Counted from the first letter of the stretch, positions 43,371 through 54,765 are shown. The stretch: DNA of 64,000 bases from Gymnopus androsaceus JB14 (GCA_009733575.1 ML769656.1:1-64000), one strand, 5' to 3'. Notes: generated by a model from the letters alone, not told the origin. Made by a program: numbers and translations.

Positions 43371-44143
43371 GATACTTGATTGAATGATATAGAGCTTTGG
43401 AGTTTAGAGAGTTGAATAAATGAGATGGATGCCTTGAAAGTTGGAATATACAACGGTATTTATAGTGGGGGGCCAACGACTGCGTTCGAACTTGGAGGGC
43501 GCTGCGCTAGACCTGCGGCTGAGGTGTCTTGGCCAGTATACGCCGTAGTTGGTGTAAAAAGGGCACAGTTTATATGTGCTTGACGACATTTGGAATCCGC
43601 GCTCGGCTGTCGGAAAATTTAGCAGTGTACTCCTCGGTGACTCGGTTGTCGGAAAAATCGGCCTTCACGGTGAGAGCTCATGAGCTTTGGATTTAAATCC
43701 GTCGTCAAGTCATTACGTTGACGCATTTGGAGTAACCACTGCTGCGCTCCAGGTTTCAGATTGGAAGAAGATGATGATTGGAGAACAAGACTCAAGAGGC
43801 GCCAGCGTCTAGTTATGCGTAGTTAATTAGACGCTGACGCGTAGACTCGAACCACTCCCTGCTGCTGTGCGGAATCACTTTCTCGGCAGAGGGACTGGAA
43901 CAGAAAGCCGGCACTTTAGCGGGTCGGACTTCCATGACGTAATTGTTTGAACTTCGCCAAATTCTTCGACCAGCGTCAAAACCACTTTGTCCTTTACCTC
44001 CTCATATCGCCTCGTAACCTAGATAGAAATGCCCGCAGTGATGCGACGAATAACAAGATGTAATTTATTTTTCCAAATTCGCGTCCATTCTAATGCTACA
44101 GCCGCATCGATCATATCCGGCCTTTCACTGTTTCAACCACTTC
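43371..44143. promoter_or_regulatory. Actin promoter side and intergenic stretch
   Basis: Contains the 9-bp inverted repeat CAGCGTCTA/TAGACGCTG (43803-43811 and 43828-43836). Next to it, on the minus strand, is a B-box-like GTGGTTCGAGTCTA. No conventional tRNA can be folded. No defined promoter element could be assigned. Confidence 0.35.
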
Positions 44144-45300
44144 ATGCCTCCCAAATACCCCCAAGTACTCGATGAAAGACCTCTGGAGACAGCCAGGAAG
44201 ATGCTTTGCGATGTTTTCAATATTGAGGAGCTGAGAGAACACCAGGATCATGCAGGGAAGAACATTTTGCGGGGTATGTCCACCGTTTACAACTTACCGA
44301 CAGGTGGTGGCAAAACTTTTGCATTCTGGTATGCTCTTTTCTACCACTGGGATACCAAAAGTGACGCCTTGATCTCTGCACTTGCGGTGAACTCTGAAAG
44401 AGATAAAATGGAGGATATTTTTGAGGTGCGTATTTGGATTTTCCTTCAATTACTTGATACTAATGACTACTTGGTCAGAACACGCCTGGAGAAGATAATC
44501 GTTTGAAGCATCGGGTCGTTTTTGTATCTCCTGAGACTGCATTATCAAATTCATTCCACGAACAAGTCCTCAGAAATAAAACATTTCGCAATAACTGCGT
44601 TGAACTCGTCATTAACGAAGCTCATTGTGCCAGTGAATGAGGCGATGACTTTAGGACAGAATATGGACAACCAGGCAAACTTCTTGTTCGATTGCCTAGT
44701 GGATTACCGGTCCTTTTTGCATCTGCAACTATGCCTGAGGAAGTAATAAAAGACATTCTATTCAAAGTTGGCCTCATTCCTGAATGTGAACGGGTTGCTG
44801 TATCGAACGCGAAATATAACGTGGCGCTCTCCATCCGTGTCCTCCAGCATCCTACCACTACTTATGCCGATCTATTCTCCTTGTTTCCAACCGGTGAAAA
44901 CGAAGGATTTCCGCAGACTATCATCTACATGAATAGTCGAACTGAGGTCAAACAAATTCAGGACTTCCTTCGTCGCCATCGACCATCGCACATGCCTGAG
45001 GACGTTTTCGAATTTTATCATTGGAACATCCTCGAAACACGGAAAGAGTATATTCAGAAGGGATTACAGTCAGGAAAGCTGCGATGCGTGATTGCAACTG
45101 ATGCGCTAGGCATGGTATGTATTTCTATATACCTTCTCATTGTGGGTATAGGATTTGGATTTTCAATTGTACGCATCGTACTTTGGCATGAGCCCCTTTC
45201 ATGGTGGCATCAGTAAAGACCCCTAATGGTATTAGGCTCCGAAAGATTGCTAAATATCTCGTGAATGGAATGATATTTTTACAAACGGTAAAAACCCCGC
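44144..45300 (+). pseudogene. RecQ-like DEAD/H helicase, degenerate
   Basis: Starts MPPKYPQVLDERPLETARKM. The Q-like LREHQ, motif I NLPTGGGKTFAFW, VVFVSPETAL, motif II NEAHC, motif III PVLFASATMP, TIIYMNSRTEV and CVIATDALGM motifs appear in order, as in the RecQ-like helicases expanded in basidiomycetes. Three defects are visible. Motif II has Asn for the Mg-binding Asp (DEAH to NEAH). A TGA replaces the Trp codon of SEWGDDF near 44,640. Similarity fades after the motif V-VI region (about 45,230), so the end is missing. Confidence 0.82.
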
Positions 45301-45418
45301 TAATCATCGCATTGAGGCGCATGTCGCCCGCTATTTAATTATACAAAAAAAAGATATAAAGGACAGACCATTTTTCACGATTTCTCTAAGTTCAATCAAA
45401 TACGTCATTGAAACTCGA

Positions 45419-45503
45419 CCCGGCAAAATGCCGGGATTCTGTACCAGTCGCTCCGCTAAGACTTTGATCCTTGATCACCTAAAGTCTTTACACGGGCGAC
45501 TGG
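45419..45503. repeat. Two adjacent hairpins with a B-box-like edge
   Basis: Hairpin 1 is CCCGGCA-AAA-TGCCGGG (45419-45435). Hairpin 2 is nested: CCAGTCGC (45444-45451) pairs with GCGACTGG (45496-45503), and AAGACTTT pairs with AAAGTCTT inside. The right edge reads GGTTCGAGTC, an RNA polymerase III B-box-like word, but no A box at a proper distance was found. Confidence 0.55.
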
Positions 45504-45665
45504 TTCGAGTCTAGCTGACGCGCACCTTCCTTCTTCTCCAGTCATTTACCCCAGACGAGAATTATCGGCATTTCATTCATCTATCACAACTAACATTAAT
45601 CCCATGACTACTTAATTGGACTGACAACTTTCAAGTATAAGTACGTACGTTTGATACCACTTTCC

Positions 45666-46687
45666 TCAAGGCCACCATTGGCTAAGATACTCTCGCAACC
45701 CCATAGGCTTTACATCCACCAACTTGTTCAAATTTATCGGTCTTTTAACATCGCAGTCTCCGTCGATGTAGGCGAGGTGAAACTCCGAGCGAAAGTTTAC
45801 CAAAATTTCCTCAACTTTCTTCGGATCGGGGGTTATATTCGCCAAAATTTCCTCTCTTGTGTGGTATTTGACGTCGAATTTCGTACCTGCATTGCTTCAA
45901 TTAGGTCTACGAAATAGAGGGAAAAGCATGGACGCTCACCGCATATTTCCTTGCATACACGAATAACTTGATTGATGGTCATCACCTCCCCAGCCATATC
46001 GTTGTATTCCTCCCAAACATCAAGCTGAGAGGCTGCGGCGACAAACTTTCCAACATCCTCCACGCGCGTATACACCATGTCCATCTCCCCATCCCCAGGT
46101 ACATCTGCCTTCTGTTTCGACAAATCAATAAGCCACGGAAAGTGATCTAGATGTCCAAAGGCTTTGTGGCCCTCTGGTTTGGTGTTTCCGTACCCAAGAT
46201 AGTTCATGAAGATGCCACAGTTGAAACGACTGTACTCGAAAAAATCTCCTCGTTCCGCCTTCACCTCCTCGAGCGAACGGATGATGGGTACTTTCGTTTG
46301 ATACAGCTTGATTCCCTTGACTTGCTCCGAGTCAACAACGAACTCGCTCGGAGCGAATCGACGGAATGTGGGCACTGATAACCCTGCGCGTAGGAGGCTT
46401 TCCTGTGCAGAGATGAATCCTTCGGAAGTATCAATACTGGCAATGGTAGAGATGATAGTGTCGATTTGGTATTTATTGAGGACTTTTCTAATAGAGTCCT
46501 GGTCTTGATAATCAACGGTGACAATGGGTGCGCTAGATCCTGCGTAGGAGATGCCCTCTGAGGCGGGGGTGCGAGAGAGGACGATGACTTCTAGGGAGTG
46601 CTGCTGTTTGATCTCTAGGAGACCTTCGACAATGTGTCTTCCGAATTTTCCGGTTCCTCCTGCAACGGCGATGCGTTGAGACTTCAT
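45666..46687 (-). CDS. NmrA/isoflavone-reductase-like oxidoreductase, copy 1
   Basis: A Rossmann-fold NAD(P)-binding protein. Start 46687 (MKSQRIAVAGGTGKFGRHIV, glycine motif GGTGKFG) was chosen over the upstream in-frame Met because the tandem copy shares it. Later landmarks are VIVLSRTPAS, IISTIASID, FRRFAPSEF, YSRFNCGIFMNYLG and VYTRVEDVGKFVAAA. One intron (about 45,886-45,932) precedes the last exon, KFDVKYHTREEILANIT..LVDVKPMGLREYLSQWW, with the TGA at 45666-45668. About 325 residues, the usual size. Upstream there is ACGGTCAAAG followed by a TTTTATAT box. The substrate is unknown; relatives reduce small aromatic or other unsaturated substrates or act as NADP sensors. Confidence 0.9.
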
Positions 46688-46689
46688 GA

Positions 46690-46720
46690 TGACGGTCAAA
46701 GTGTGTGGCTCCTTTTATAT
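46690..46720 (-). promoter_or_regulatory. Conserved proximal promoter of NmrA-like copy 1
   Basis: On the gene strand a TATA-like CATATAAAAGGAG precedes CTTTGACCGT close to the start codon. The same arrangement occurs before copy 2 and in the truncated fragment at 48411-48465. Confidence 0.55.
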
Positions 46721-46982
46721 GTATGTACTATGGCATGTGCCATTGACATTGTGTCTACTTTGGGTTGTCTATTTTGGATTTCCATACGATAATGAATACC
46801 GGGGCTCCGATTTAGGGGCTTGATTTATGGGTTCTTGTGTGGTTTACCTTCTTTCTGTTCCCTATTGGCCAGTTTTGCTCCCCTTCCTCACATGTCGCTA
46901 ACGTTCATTTTTAGACACATTGAGTTTCAGTGGAGTTGGACTAGGCAGACTCGTACTGATCCAATGTAAGTATTAAATACAT

Positions 46983-47090
46983 TTAAGCCCACCATTGCTC
47001 GAGATACTCCCGTACCCTCATAGGCTTCACATCAACCAACTCGTTCAAATTCATTGGTCGTTTGACATTGCAGCTCCCATCAATATGGGG
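46983..47090 (-). pseudogene. NmrA-like 3' fragment
   Basis: Only the last ~36 codons remain (IDGSCNVKRPMNLNELVDVK, MRVREYLEQWW, then TAA at 46983-46985). It lies between the two full copies and marks an extra duplication or deletion event. Confidence 0.9.
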
Positions 47091-47195
47091 AGGAATCCCT
47101 CATGGCGGAAATTTTCAATTGGCAACGTTCAGCTTTCATAACACTGTAGCAGCTCAATACATTGGACAAAAATATTCAAGTACATCGAACTAACA

Positions 47196-48214
47196 TCATG
47201 TCCACCATTGCTCGAGGAACTCTCGCACCCCCATAGGCTTCACATCCACCAACTTGTTCAGATTTATCGGCCTTTTGATATCGCAATCGCCGTCGATGTA
47301 GGCGAGGTAAAACTCCCATTGGAAGTTTGCCATCAAAGTCGCTATATCCGAATTAGGACTCATCTTGGCTACAATATCCTCCCTCGTGTTGTATTTGACG
47401 TCGAATTTCGCACCTGCATTACTTCAATTAGGTCCAAGAAATAGAAGTAAAAGCATAGACACTCACCACGAATTTCCTCACATATGCGAATAACTTGATT
47501 GATGGTCATCACCTCTCCAGCCATATCGTTATACTTTTCCCAAACTTCAAGCTGGGTAGCCGCAGCAACAAATTTTCCGACATCCTCCACGCGCGTATAC
47601 ACAATTTCTTTCTCCCCGTCCCCAGGTACATCTGCCTTCTGTTTCGACAGATCAATCATGTACGGAAAGTGAGCTAGATGTCCAAAGGCTTTGTGGCCCT
47701 CTGGTTTGGTGTTCCCAAATCCGAGATAGTTCATGAAGATGCCACAATTGAAACGACTGTATTCGAAAGAATCTCCTCGTTCCGCCTTTACTTCTTCGAG
47801 CGAACGGAGGATGGGTAATTTCGTTTGATACAGTTTAACTCCCTTGACTTGCTCCGAGTCTACGGCAAACTCGCTCGGAGCGAATCGACGGAATGTGGGT
47901 ACTGATAACCCTGCGCGCAGGAGGCTCTCCTGTGCACCGATGAATCCTTCAGGAGTATCAACGCTAGCAATAGTAGAGATGATGGTGTCGATTTGATATT
48001 CATTGAGGACTTTTCTAATAGAGCCCTGGTCTTGATAATCAACGGTGACAATGGGTGCGCTGGATCCTGCATAGGAGATTTCTTCTGAGGCGGGGGTGCG
48101 AGAGAGGACGATGATTTCTAGGGAGTGCTGTTGCTTGATCTCTAGGAGACCTTCAACGATGTGTCTTCCGAATTTCCCGGTTCCTCCTGCGACGGCGATG
48201 CGCTGAGATTTCAT
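47196..48214 (-). CDS. NmrA/isoflavone-reductase-like oxidoreductase, copy 2
   Basis: Close paralogue of copy 1 with the same exon structure: MKSQRIAVAGGTGKFGRHIV, ISTIASVDTPEGFIGAQESL, FRRFAPSEFAVDSEQVKG, IFMNYLGFGNTKPEGHKAFG, an intron near 47,419-47,467, then KFDVKYNTREDIVAKMSPN and REFLEQWWT with the TGA at 47196-47198. Differences are scattered and mostly conservative, so both copies seem to be under constraint. A longer N-terminal reading (to 48298) exists but is not shared with copy 1. Confidence 0.9.
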
Positions 48215-48224
48215 GTCGTTTGAA

Positions 48225-48260
48225 GAGAAACGGTCAAGGTGCGAGTCCTTATATATGATT
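48225..48260 (-). promoter_or_regulatory. Conserved proximal promoter of NmrA-like copy 2
   Basis: ACGGTCAAGGTGCGAGTCC followed by TTATATATGA (plus strand) mirrors copy 1 at the same distance from the start codon. Confidence 0.55.
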
Positions 48261-48410
48261 TCTATATAGCTCCGATTTCGCTCCGAACGCGGGTTCAACT
48301 TCTGAGGATGACGAATGCAAGACGATGATGAGATGCTACACTGTACACTGTAAATTAGCTCCGATTTCGTTCCGCCAGGGATGAATATGGTTGGACCTTA
48401 AGAAGAATAA

Positions 48411-48465
48411 TTTCATGTTGTTTTAGAAGCATAACGGTCAAAGCGCGAGTGTGCTTTTATGTTCC
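48411..48465 (-). pseudogene. NmrA-like 5' remnant (start codon and promoter only)
   Basis: The plus strand reads TTTCATG..TTT, then ACGGTCAAAGCGCGAGTGTG and CTTTTATGTTC, which parallels the start and promoter of copy 2. Coding similarity ends within a few bases of the ATG (48414-48416). Confidence 0.6.
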
Positions 48466-49634
48466 GAGGTGGGGCTGTACCATCACTTCGGAGGACATCT
48501 GTCGGAGAAGAATGAGTAAGTGAGCCCTATGACTGGAACTTGCCAATGGGGCGATGGAGCCACTGAAAGAACATCAGTGGTACTCGAGCATGAGGCACAC
48601 AGGCCTTGATTTTTAGCTGTTTGCGCATTTAGTCGTATAAGATAGCCAGGAAGACGCGAACATGAACATATCGAAGGGAACATGAACTACGGCGCTTCAA
48701 TATTCGATTCTAATTTCCGCACGTTCATCGCTAGTAGGTGTGCAGAGGCTTGCCGAGGTCTACGTTGCTATCTGATATTTGGGGATCTATCGTGAGTTTA
48801 TTTCACTGGCGGTACTGAGACTCTCACCTGCACGTTGTGGTTCGTAATGAGAGAGAAGGAAAGATCCAATGACCGATGTTCGTCGGAGGCGTTCATACGG
48901 AATCATACTTTTTTCGTACAAGCTGTCCATCCAGATATATCCGAGTACTCAACGAGTACTTGCTCTAGTTGTGAGGGCTTTCATATTGACTAGGATGTTA
49001 AATCTCTGGAAAGATTACACGTCCTTCGCCAATGGCAGCTACTTATATCACGCGAAATACTTTGCCAATTTGAAGAATCCAAAATCTGCGAAACGACTGC
49101 GGTCTACTGTGACCCACACGGAGCTTCCACCCAGCTCCAGTGGTATTTTTATGAACAAGATAGAATGCTAACAAACAACTAAGAAAATCTAGCGCGCGGC
49201 GCAGCGCTTACTACCTTCTTTCGCTTATTCACCACTCGAACTTTGACTTTGAAGTTGTCGTCCTTCTCCTGCGTATCAATGTCAAATCGCGACAATGATA
49301 AGGTAAGATACATAGTATATATGTATACCTGTGTAATAGTCGTGGATCTGGACTTTCAGCTTTAACGGTGACTAAGTATTCAACAACATCCCCACTCCAC
49401 GTCTATGGCTCTCGAATTGTGGAAACTCACGTTGCCGTAGCCCGGTATAGCGCAATTACCGCCAAATTTACACTGCGTATCTATCACGCAATGTCTATCA
49501 ACATAGCGCGATAGAAGGTGGATATTAGCTCAAAGGTCAGTTGATCTCCATATTACCAATATACTTTCTAATGCTTTTAAAGCAGCTGAAGTTCTCCTTA
49601 TCATACCGAATTTCCTCTATTTCCCTATAGCACT
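48466..49634. other. Intergenic stretch
   Basis: No supported gene; the open frame 48869-49171 has no family motif. Confidence 0.45.
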
Positions 49635-51302
49635 ATGCCCGTCGCTGTACCTCAGCTTGGTTCGTTTGACTATGTCCCTGAGACAAAGGTTTGAACTCGG
49701 ATATCTCGTTGTTCTGTCGACTCACCTTTGCCCGCTTGCAGGAGAATCTTGACTGGGCAGATCTTGTCACTGTAGACCTCAGTCTATACCATACACCGGA
49801 AGGAAAGAAACAGCTTGCAAAAACCTTGATCGACGCAGTTCGCGAGAAAGGTTTCTTCTATGTGAAGAACTTCAACATCTCCCAGGAGCGTGTTGATCGA
49901 CAATTCGGATTGGGAAAACAATTTTACGAGCTCCCTCTTGATGAGAAGGAGAAATACACGCCGGAAGGGATAGGTGGGTTTCTATCCGTGGTTGCCTTAA
50001 CTCAGCCCTCACCCTGCTTCAAGACCAAGGGAAGTTTAATGGATATATCCCAGCCGGACGAAGGATGTATGACTATTTCCTCACGGTTTTTATTTTGCTC
50101 TTTGTTGACATATTCAAATCAGCATCAATCGTGAAACGGGTTTGCGGGACAGGGTTGAGATTTACAACATTCCCAGTAAGTGCTTTAATAACATTGCGTT
50201 TCCAATCCTTCGCTAACGCACAACTCGCAGAATTCAACGGCGATTTCCCGCAAAACCACCCCAAGGTAATCCAGGACAATCTTCCCGAGATCGAGGAATT
50301 TGCCAGAGTACGTGATCATTGGCCCGTTATCCCAATTGGAATCTCATCCTGAAAGCTGCTCAATCCTTGTAGGCGCTCCATTCAGAAGTTTTAGACCCAT
50401 TGTTTGTGCTCCTCGCGCTTGCTCTTGAGCTTCCAGAAGATTTCTTCACCAAGTTGCACCAATATCCAGTGAAAAGCGAGGTGATAATCCAAATAACTAT
50501 GACTCTCGCTCCGGAACACTGACGCCGTCGGGTAGGATCATCTCAGATACATGAAGTATTCCAAGTATTCTCCGGAGGAGAACAAGTCTTTAGAGCACTG
50601 GGGTGGCGGACATACCGGTTGGTCTAGCTCTGCGCCCCAAACCGAATGGCAGCCTCTTTAACACTATCATCCTGTTAGATTTGGGAAGCTTTACACTACT
50701 ATTCCGTCAACCTGTGTCTGCCCTTCAAATTCGGTATCATTCGACCAACGAATGGAAGTGGGTGAAACCCCAAGATGCAACTTTGACTGTCAATGCCTGT
50801 GATGCCTTGCAGTTGTTGACTGCCGGATACGTGAAGAGCACTGTCCATCGGTGAGTCAAACTATGGCGGTTTCAATCCGTATAAAACTCACAGTACCATT
50901 ATCCAGAGTTACAGTCCCGCCCGCAGATCAACAACATGTCGATCGTCTCGGTTTGTTGTACTTCTCTCGGTGAGTTGATTTGCGGATACAGTACCCTGAT
51001 TCAATGTTCATTTATATGTGTACCTAGACCGCATAACGATGTCCCTCTGGCGACCATCCAAGAATCGCCCGTTCTTCAGAAGGAAGGTTACACTCAGAAC
51101 GACTTCGAGAAATCGGGTAATCCTGTTCCTACTATGGAAGGTTCGTCTCTCTGAATTCCGAGCCTTGTATTACAATGCTTATTGCAAAACAGAGTGGACC
51201 TTCGCGAAACAGAAATGGCAGCGAACCAAGGGCTATCTTGATGATCAGAAGCATCGGAATGCGGTTATCCTGCCAGGGTTTACTGAGAGGCAGTATGCTT
51301 GA
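49635..51302 (+). CDS. 2-oxoglutarate/Fe(II)-dependent dioxygenase (isopenicillin-N-synthase-like)
   Basis: Start 49635 (MPVAVPQLGSFDYVPETK). Exons follow with DAVREKGFFYVKNFNISQER, LGKQFYELPLDEKEKYTPEG, RVEIYNIP, KFNGDFPQNHPKVIQDNLPE, HSEVLDPLFVLLALALELPE, KYSKYSPEENKSLEHWGGGH, SFTLLFRQPVSALQI, AGYVKSTVHRV and WTFAKQKWQRTKGYLDDQKH, ending at 51302. The DIOX_N part and the double-stranded beta-helix are both present. HTD is formed across an intron (GGGHT|D, about 50,616-50,679) and the distal ligand is H in STVHRV, so the H-x-D..H iron triad is complete. The 2-oxoglutarate Arg should lie after VTVPP..LLYFSR. About eight exons. The substrate is not predictable. Confidence 0.88.
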
Positions 51303-51595
51303 GTGCCTCGGAAACGAGGACAATGTAAGAACTCGAGTCGAAAGACGATGTATTCCGAATAATATGTGTATATGTACCATTAGCCGCTTGAAACTACAGA
51401 ACCGCGAGAGAGAGTCAGTAGGAAGACAGGCGCAATGAGTAAGGTGGAGAATAGCTAATACTTGTATACCGAGTTCTTTAAAGGAGAAACAAGCGTCTGG
51501 AGCGCGGTCAATGGTTATATGGCTGATACAAGATTAATACGGGCATAAAAAAAATTATCGCAGAAACCCAGAAAAATGAAACAAGACGCAAACTC
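51303..51595. other. Convergent intergenic stretch
   Basis: Lies between the 3' ends of the dioxygenase (plus) and DUF7918 copy 2 (minus); nothing else seen. Confidence 0.5.
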
Positions 51596-52775
51596 TCATG
51601 TCAGGTCCACAATTCCAAGTGATACAGTCCGCGAACGACCTGCAGAAGAACTTGATTCTTCTTGTTTTACTCCAGGCTCCGGCTTGATACGTGATGTTTT
51701 TCGACGCTTTCGTTCAAGACCTGCGAGCTCGTCCTGCAGGAAACGTTAATAAGGAACCTGTAAGACAAAAGAAGAAACGCACCCGCAGTGTTTGTATTCT
51801 GCGTTCGTTTTCATCGTCAGAATCCCCTGTCAAGTCCAAGACATCAGGCCCATTCGTCGGAGAGGCGGCGCGCTTCTTGCTTTCTTCTACTGGCGCTGGT
51901 GGCGCTATTCCGTTGGCACGAAGCATGTCTACATGGTTTAGATTGAAGAGTCCGGTTATGAGATTGTCGCGGAGTTGTTTGTGTTACTTGCCTATGGGAC
52001 GATATTTGAAGACGAAAGTCGTAATAACTGCGTGCCGTGTTGTCACTACTGTGCTAGAGTGTGCCTTTGATGTCTCCTGGCCCAAACTGCATATGGTGTT
52101 GCGTCAGGTAGAGTGGAAGCACAGCCAGAATAGGAGCATACTCTATCTTATGACCTGTAGCTTTCTTTGACTTTTCATGGACCTTCCCAACAGGGTCATA
52201 CTTGTGGTATTGGTTCACTTCTCCGCCAAATGTTGCATAAGATATAACTAATTTGACGTCACCAAGTCCTGTTGTTGTTGTGTGGAGGTAATCATCATCG
52301 TCTACGAGGATTATTTGAGTGGTCGGAGTAGCGAATTCATGGAAAACAGACCCGTCAGCTCCAGTGGCGAGAACATAAAAGGCTTTTCCGTGGTATTGGA
52401 GGTTGCTACGCCGGAGATCGTGAACATTCGTGGAGGACCTGCATAAATCGCTTTGCCTGAAAAGGGTTTGCCATCCATGTATATGTCTGCCGCCATCGAG
52501 CTTCCTCTCGTTCCAGTAGACAACTTTAAACAGAACTTCTACAAACCGTACCATGAGCCCGCCTTACGCAAAACGATCAGTTCAGCCACCAGACGAACGT
52601 ACCTTCCCCGTTTCCGAAGGAATCCACCCTATGATTCACATTACTTTTGAATCATAAAGTTTAAATCAGCCAGCTCACCTGTTACCTCGTTATTGTTTTC
52701 CTGAGCATCAAACACGGGAACCTCAGAGCCATCGACCTCGATCCAGGCAGAAAAATGGTCGAAAGTTAGTGGCAT
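51596..52775 (-). CDS. DUF7918 protein, copy 2 (with apparent frame break)
   Basis: Start 52775 (MPLTFDHFSAWIEVDGSEVP). Then come a WIPSETGK exon, FKVVYWNERK, DIYMDGKPFSGKAIY, TSNTTEKPFMFSPLELT, DDDDYLHTTTTGLGDVKLVI, KVHEKSKKATGHKIE, LLRANGIAPPAPVEESKKRA and DVLDLTGDSDDE. The last exon reads LAGLERKRRKTSRIKPEPGV..VSLGIVDLT and ends with TGA at 51596-51598. Between NERK and MAADIYMDG the conserved reading moves by one frame without an intron, so one base seems lost or gained near 52,500. The tail has two psi-K-x-E words (IKPE, VKQE) and IVDLT/VLDLT words that resemble SUMO-interacting motifs. Confidence 0.8.
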
Positions 52776-52910
52776 GAGATGATGATGGTTTAAGCCCAAG
52801 AAGAAATGTCACAAATGTCACAACACATGATTGAGTTTATTTAGGAAGTCACAGCGCGTATGCGTAAGCTCTACAGGCGCTATTTAACACTTCCTATTCA
52901 CTTTCCTGTT
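52776..52910. other. Short intergenic stretch
   Basis: Promoter side of DUF7918 copy 2. Confidence 0.5.
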
Positions 52911-53300
52911 TTACACGGGTAATGTGCATCTGAGACTTTCTGGCGTTTCGCTGGTCGTGAACCAAACCTCTCCGGGCTCAAGATCTTCGAGCTTGATACC
53001 TCGAGCAGTTGCTGTCGTAGCGCACGGTATTGGTCCTTCATAATTGATCAGTAGTCCATCCAGGTTTCCGCTCTACTTATTGGCACCTACCGGTAGTGTT
53101 AGCGGACGACGCGTTTAGTACAGTGTGATGTGGCAATGTCATCGATATAGAACGTGTAGGAACAGACTTTAGGCCTCTTTGAAACGGCGCCGATAACTCG
53201 ACTCCTGGGACCAACAACCCCAAAGTTTTCCTTCCTCTGAGATTACATAGCAGGTTGCTACATGGACCTTTCCGTCGACTAGACTCGACCTTGTGAGTTT
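52911..53300 (-). pseudogene. 3' fragment of an unknown, possibly gamma-glutamylcyclotransferase-like gene
   Basis: Minus-strand pieces read VDGKVHVATCYVISEEGKLW followed by GCWSQESSYRRRFKEA, which resembles the DG..V.A.VYV...LWG.W....(R) strand of AIG2/GGCT-like proteins. They are followed by GNLDGLLINYEGPIPCATTA and LEPGEVWFTTSETPESLRCT, ending in TAA at 52911-52913. The segments are in different frames and no start was found. The family call is tentative. Confidence 0.3.
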
Positions 53301-53604
53301 AAAGCAGCTTCTCATCCTACGCGAAAGCCCCGGCAGTCAAGCATAAGTACAAGTCGACAAGATTGCGTGAGTGAAGATGATAGTCGGAATGAAAGACGAA
53401 AAGATCAAAAAAGTCTCGAATCCTAAATAAGTTTCATCCATCCTTGAGATGAGAGCGGAGATACAGGATATTCAATGATGCATTTCGAGATTCCATTATA
53501 GTATACACATGCGGTAATTTGACTTTGAATTATGATCTCTGTAAAATTCTGGAAAAAAAACCAAAGAGGAAGATGACACCGAACCCTATGAACTGTCTGT
53601 CCCT

Positions 53605-54765
53605 TTAGTCATCGTCAAGAGTCAAGTCGACGACATCGTTTTGAGATGTCTGTAGAAGAGAGGTAGTCGTTGACGAACCAGGTTCCGATTTGATTTGTGT
53701 TGAAAGCAGATCAGAACTACTGTCGGGTTCGGACTTGACTGAATCTGACGGTATATGAGAAACTTTCCGCCGTACGAGTTTGCTCAGCCGGGCCACTTCC
53801 ATCTGTCGAGAACAAGCATGGTGAATTAACATTGAAAATGAAATGAATTGGAAGATGTACCTCAAGCTCTCGTATCCGCTTTTTACCACTAAGAGTGCCT
53901 GAGGGGTCCGTCGCAGAATTAGCAGGTGCTATCCCGTCAGCTTGAAGACGATCTGCGAAAACATCAGTGAGATGCTAGAATAAGATTGAAGTGGCTCACC
54001 CAATGGCCGATATCTGAAACAGATGGTTGCAACCTTCTCTTCGCGCACAACATCGGTGAAGACTTGCAGCTCACATTGTTTGACATCACCTAACCTTGAA
54101 GAAAACCAATTATTCAGATGTCGAGAAACAAAGGCGTTGCACGTACTTGATCTTATGACTGAAGGCTTTCTTCGAGCGCTCATGCACAGGTCGATCGGAG
54201 GAATTAAACGTTGTCAGGCCTTGGACGTTGCTTTGACCTAGGATTTTACAGCGAGTTATTACAAGTTTGATTTCCCCCAATTGCGAAGGTAAGTCTTGTA
54301 AACATTCGTCGTCATCTAGATCAAAAACCTTGAGCGTTTGTTGGAAACGAACGAACGACGAGCAATTCACCGGTCAGCTGCAGTCTAGAAAAGACATAGG
54401 GTTGAATTTCGTTCAATGTCCTCTGATACGAGTCCTTTTTGAACAGCGTCTGGCCAGCTACGTCCATAACCTTTCCTCCTCCGAAGCTCCCGTCTAGATA
54501 AACGTCCCCCGTCAAAGCGTGCTTTCGTTTGTTTGTACTCCAATGTACTTTGAATTCCTGAGCGTGAAAGGCAGAAATTAGCGCGGAAATACAAAGAAGT
54601 TCTACGGTCCATTACTTTTTCTGGCGTGGAAGGTATCCAACAAGTGACTTCAACGTGTTGCTGCTTATTTCGGGCAGTAGTGATCTGAAATTCCGGGAGT
54701 CTCTCATCGTCAACGCTCACCCATGCATGCAAAGATCCTAGATGAGATATATGCGTTACGTGCAT
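53605..54765 (-). CDS. DUF7918 protein, copy 3
   Basis: Exons in order are MHVTHISHLGSLHAWVSVDD..VEVTCWIPSTPEK, EFKVHWSTNKRKHALTGDVY with SYQRTLNEIQPYVFSRLQLT, DDDECLQDLPSQLGEIKLVI with RPVHERSKKAFSHKIK, LGDVKQCELQVFTDVVREEK with ATICFRYRPLGEPLQS, then LQADGIAPANSATDPSG, and a last exon with a short basic helix (ARLSKLVRRKV). The acidic tail ends VVDLTLDDD at 53605. It contains VKSEP and IKSEP (psi-K-x-E) and VVDLT. Introns are short GT-AG and no frame breaks were noted. This is the best preserved of the three copies. The predicted role is unknown; the tail composition suggests a nuclear protein. Confidence 0.86.
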
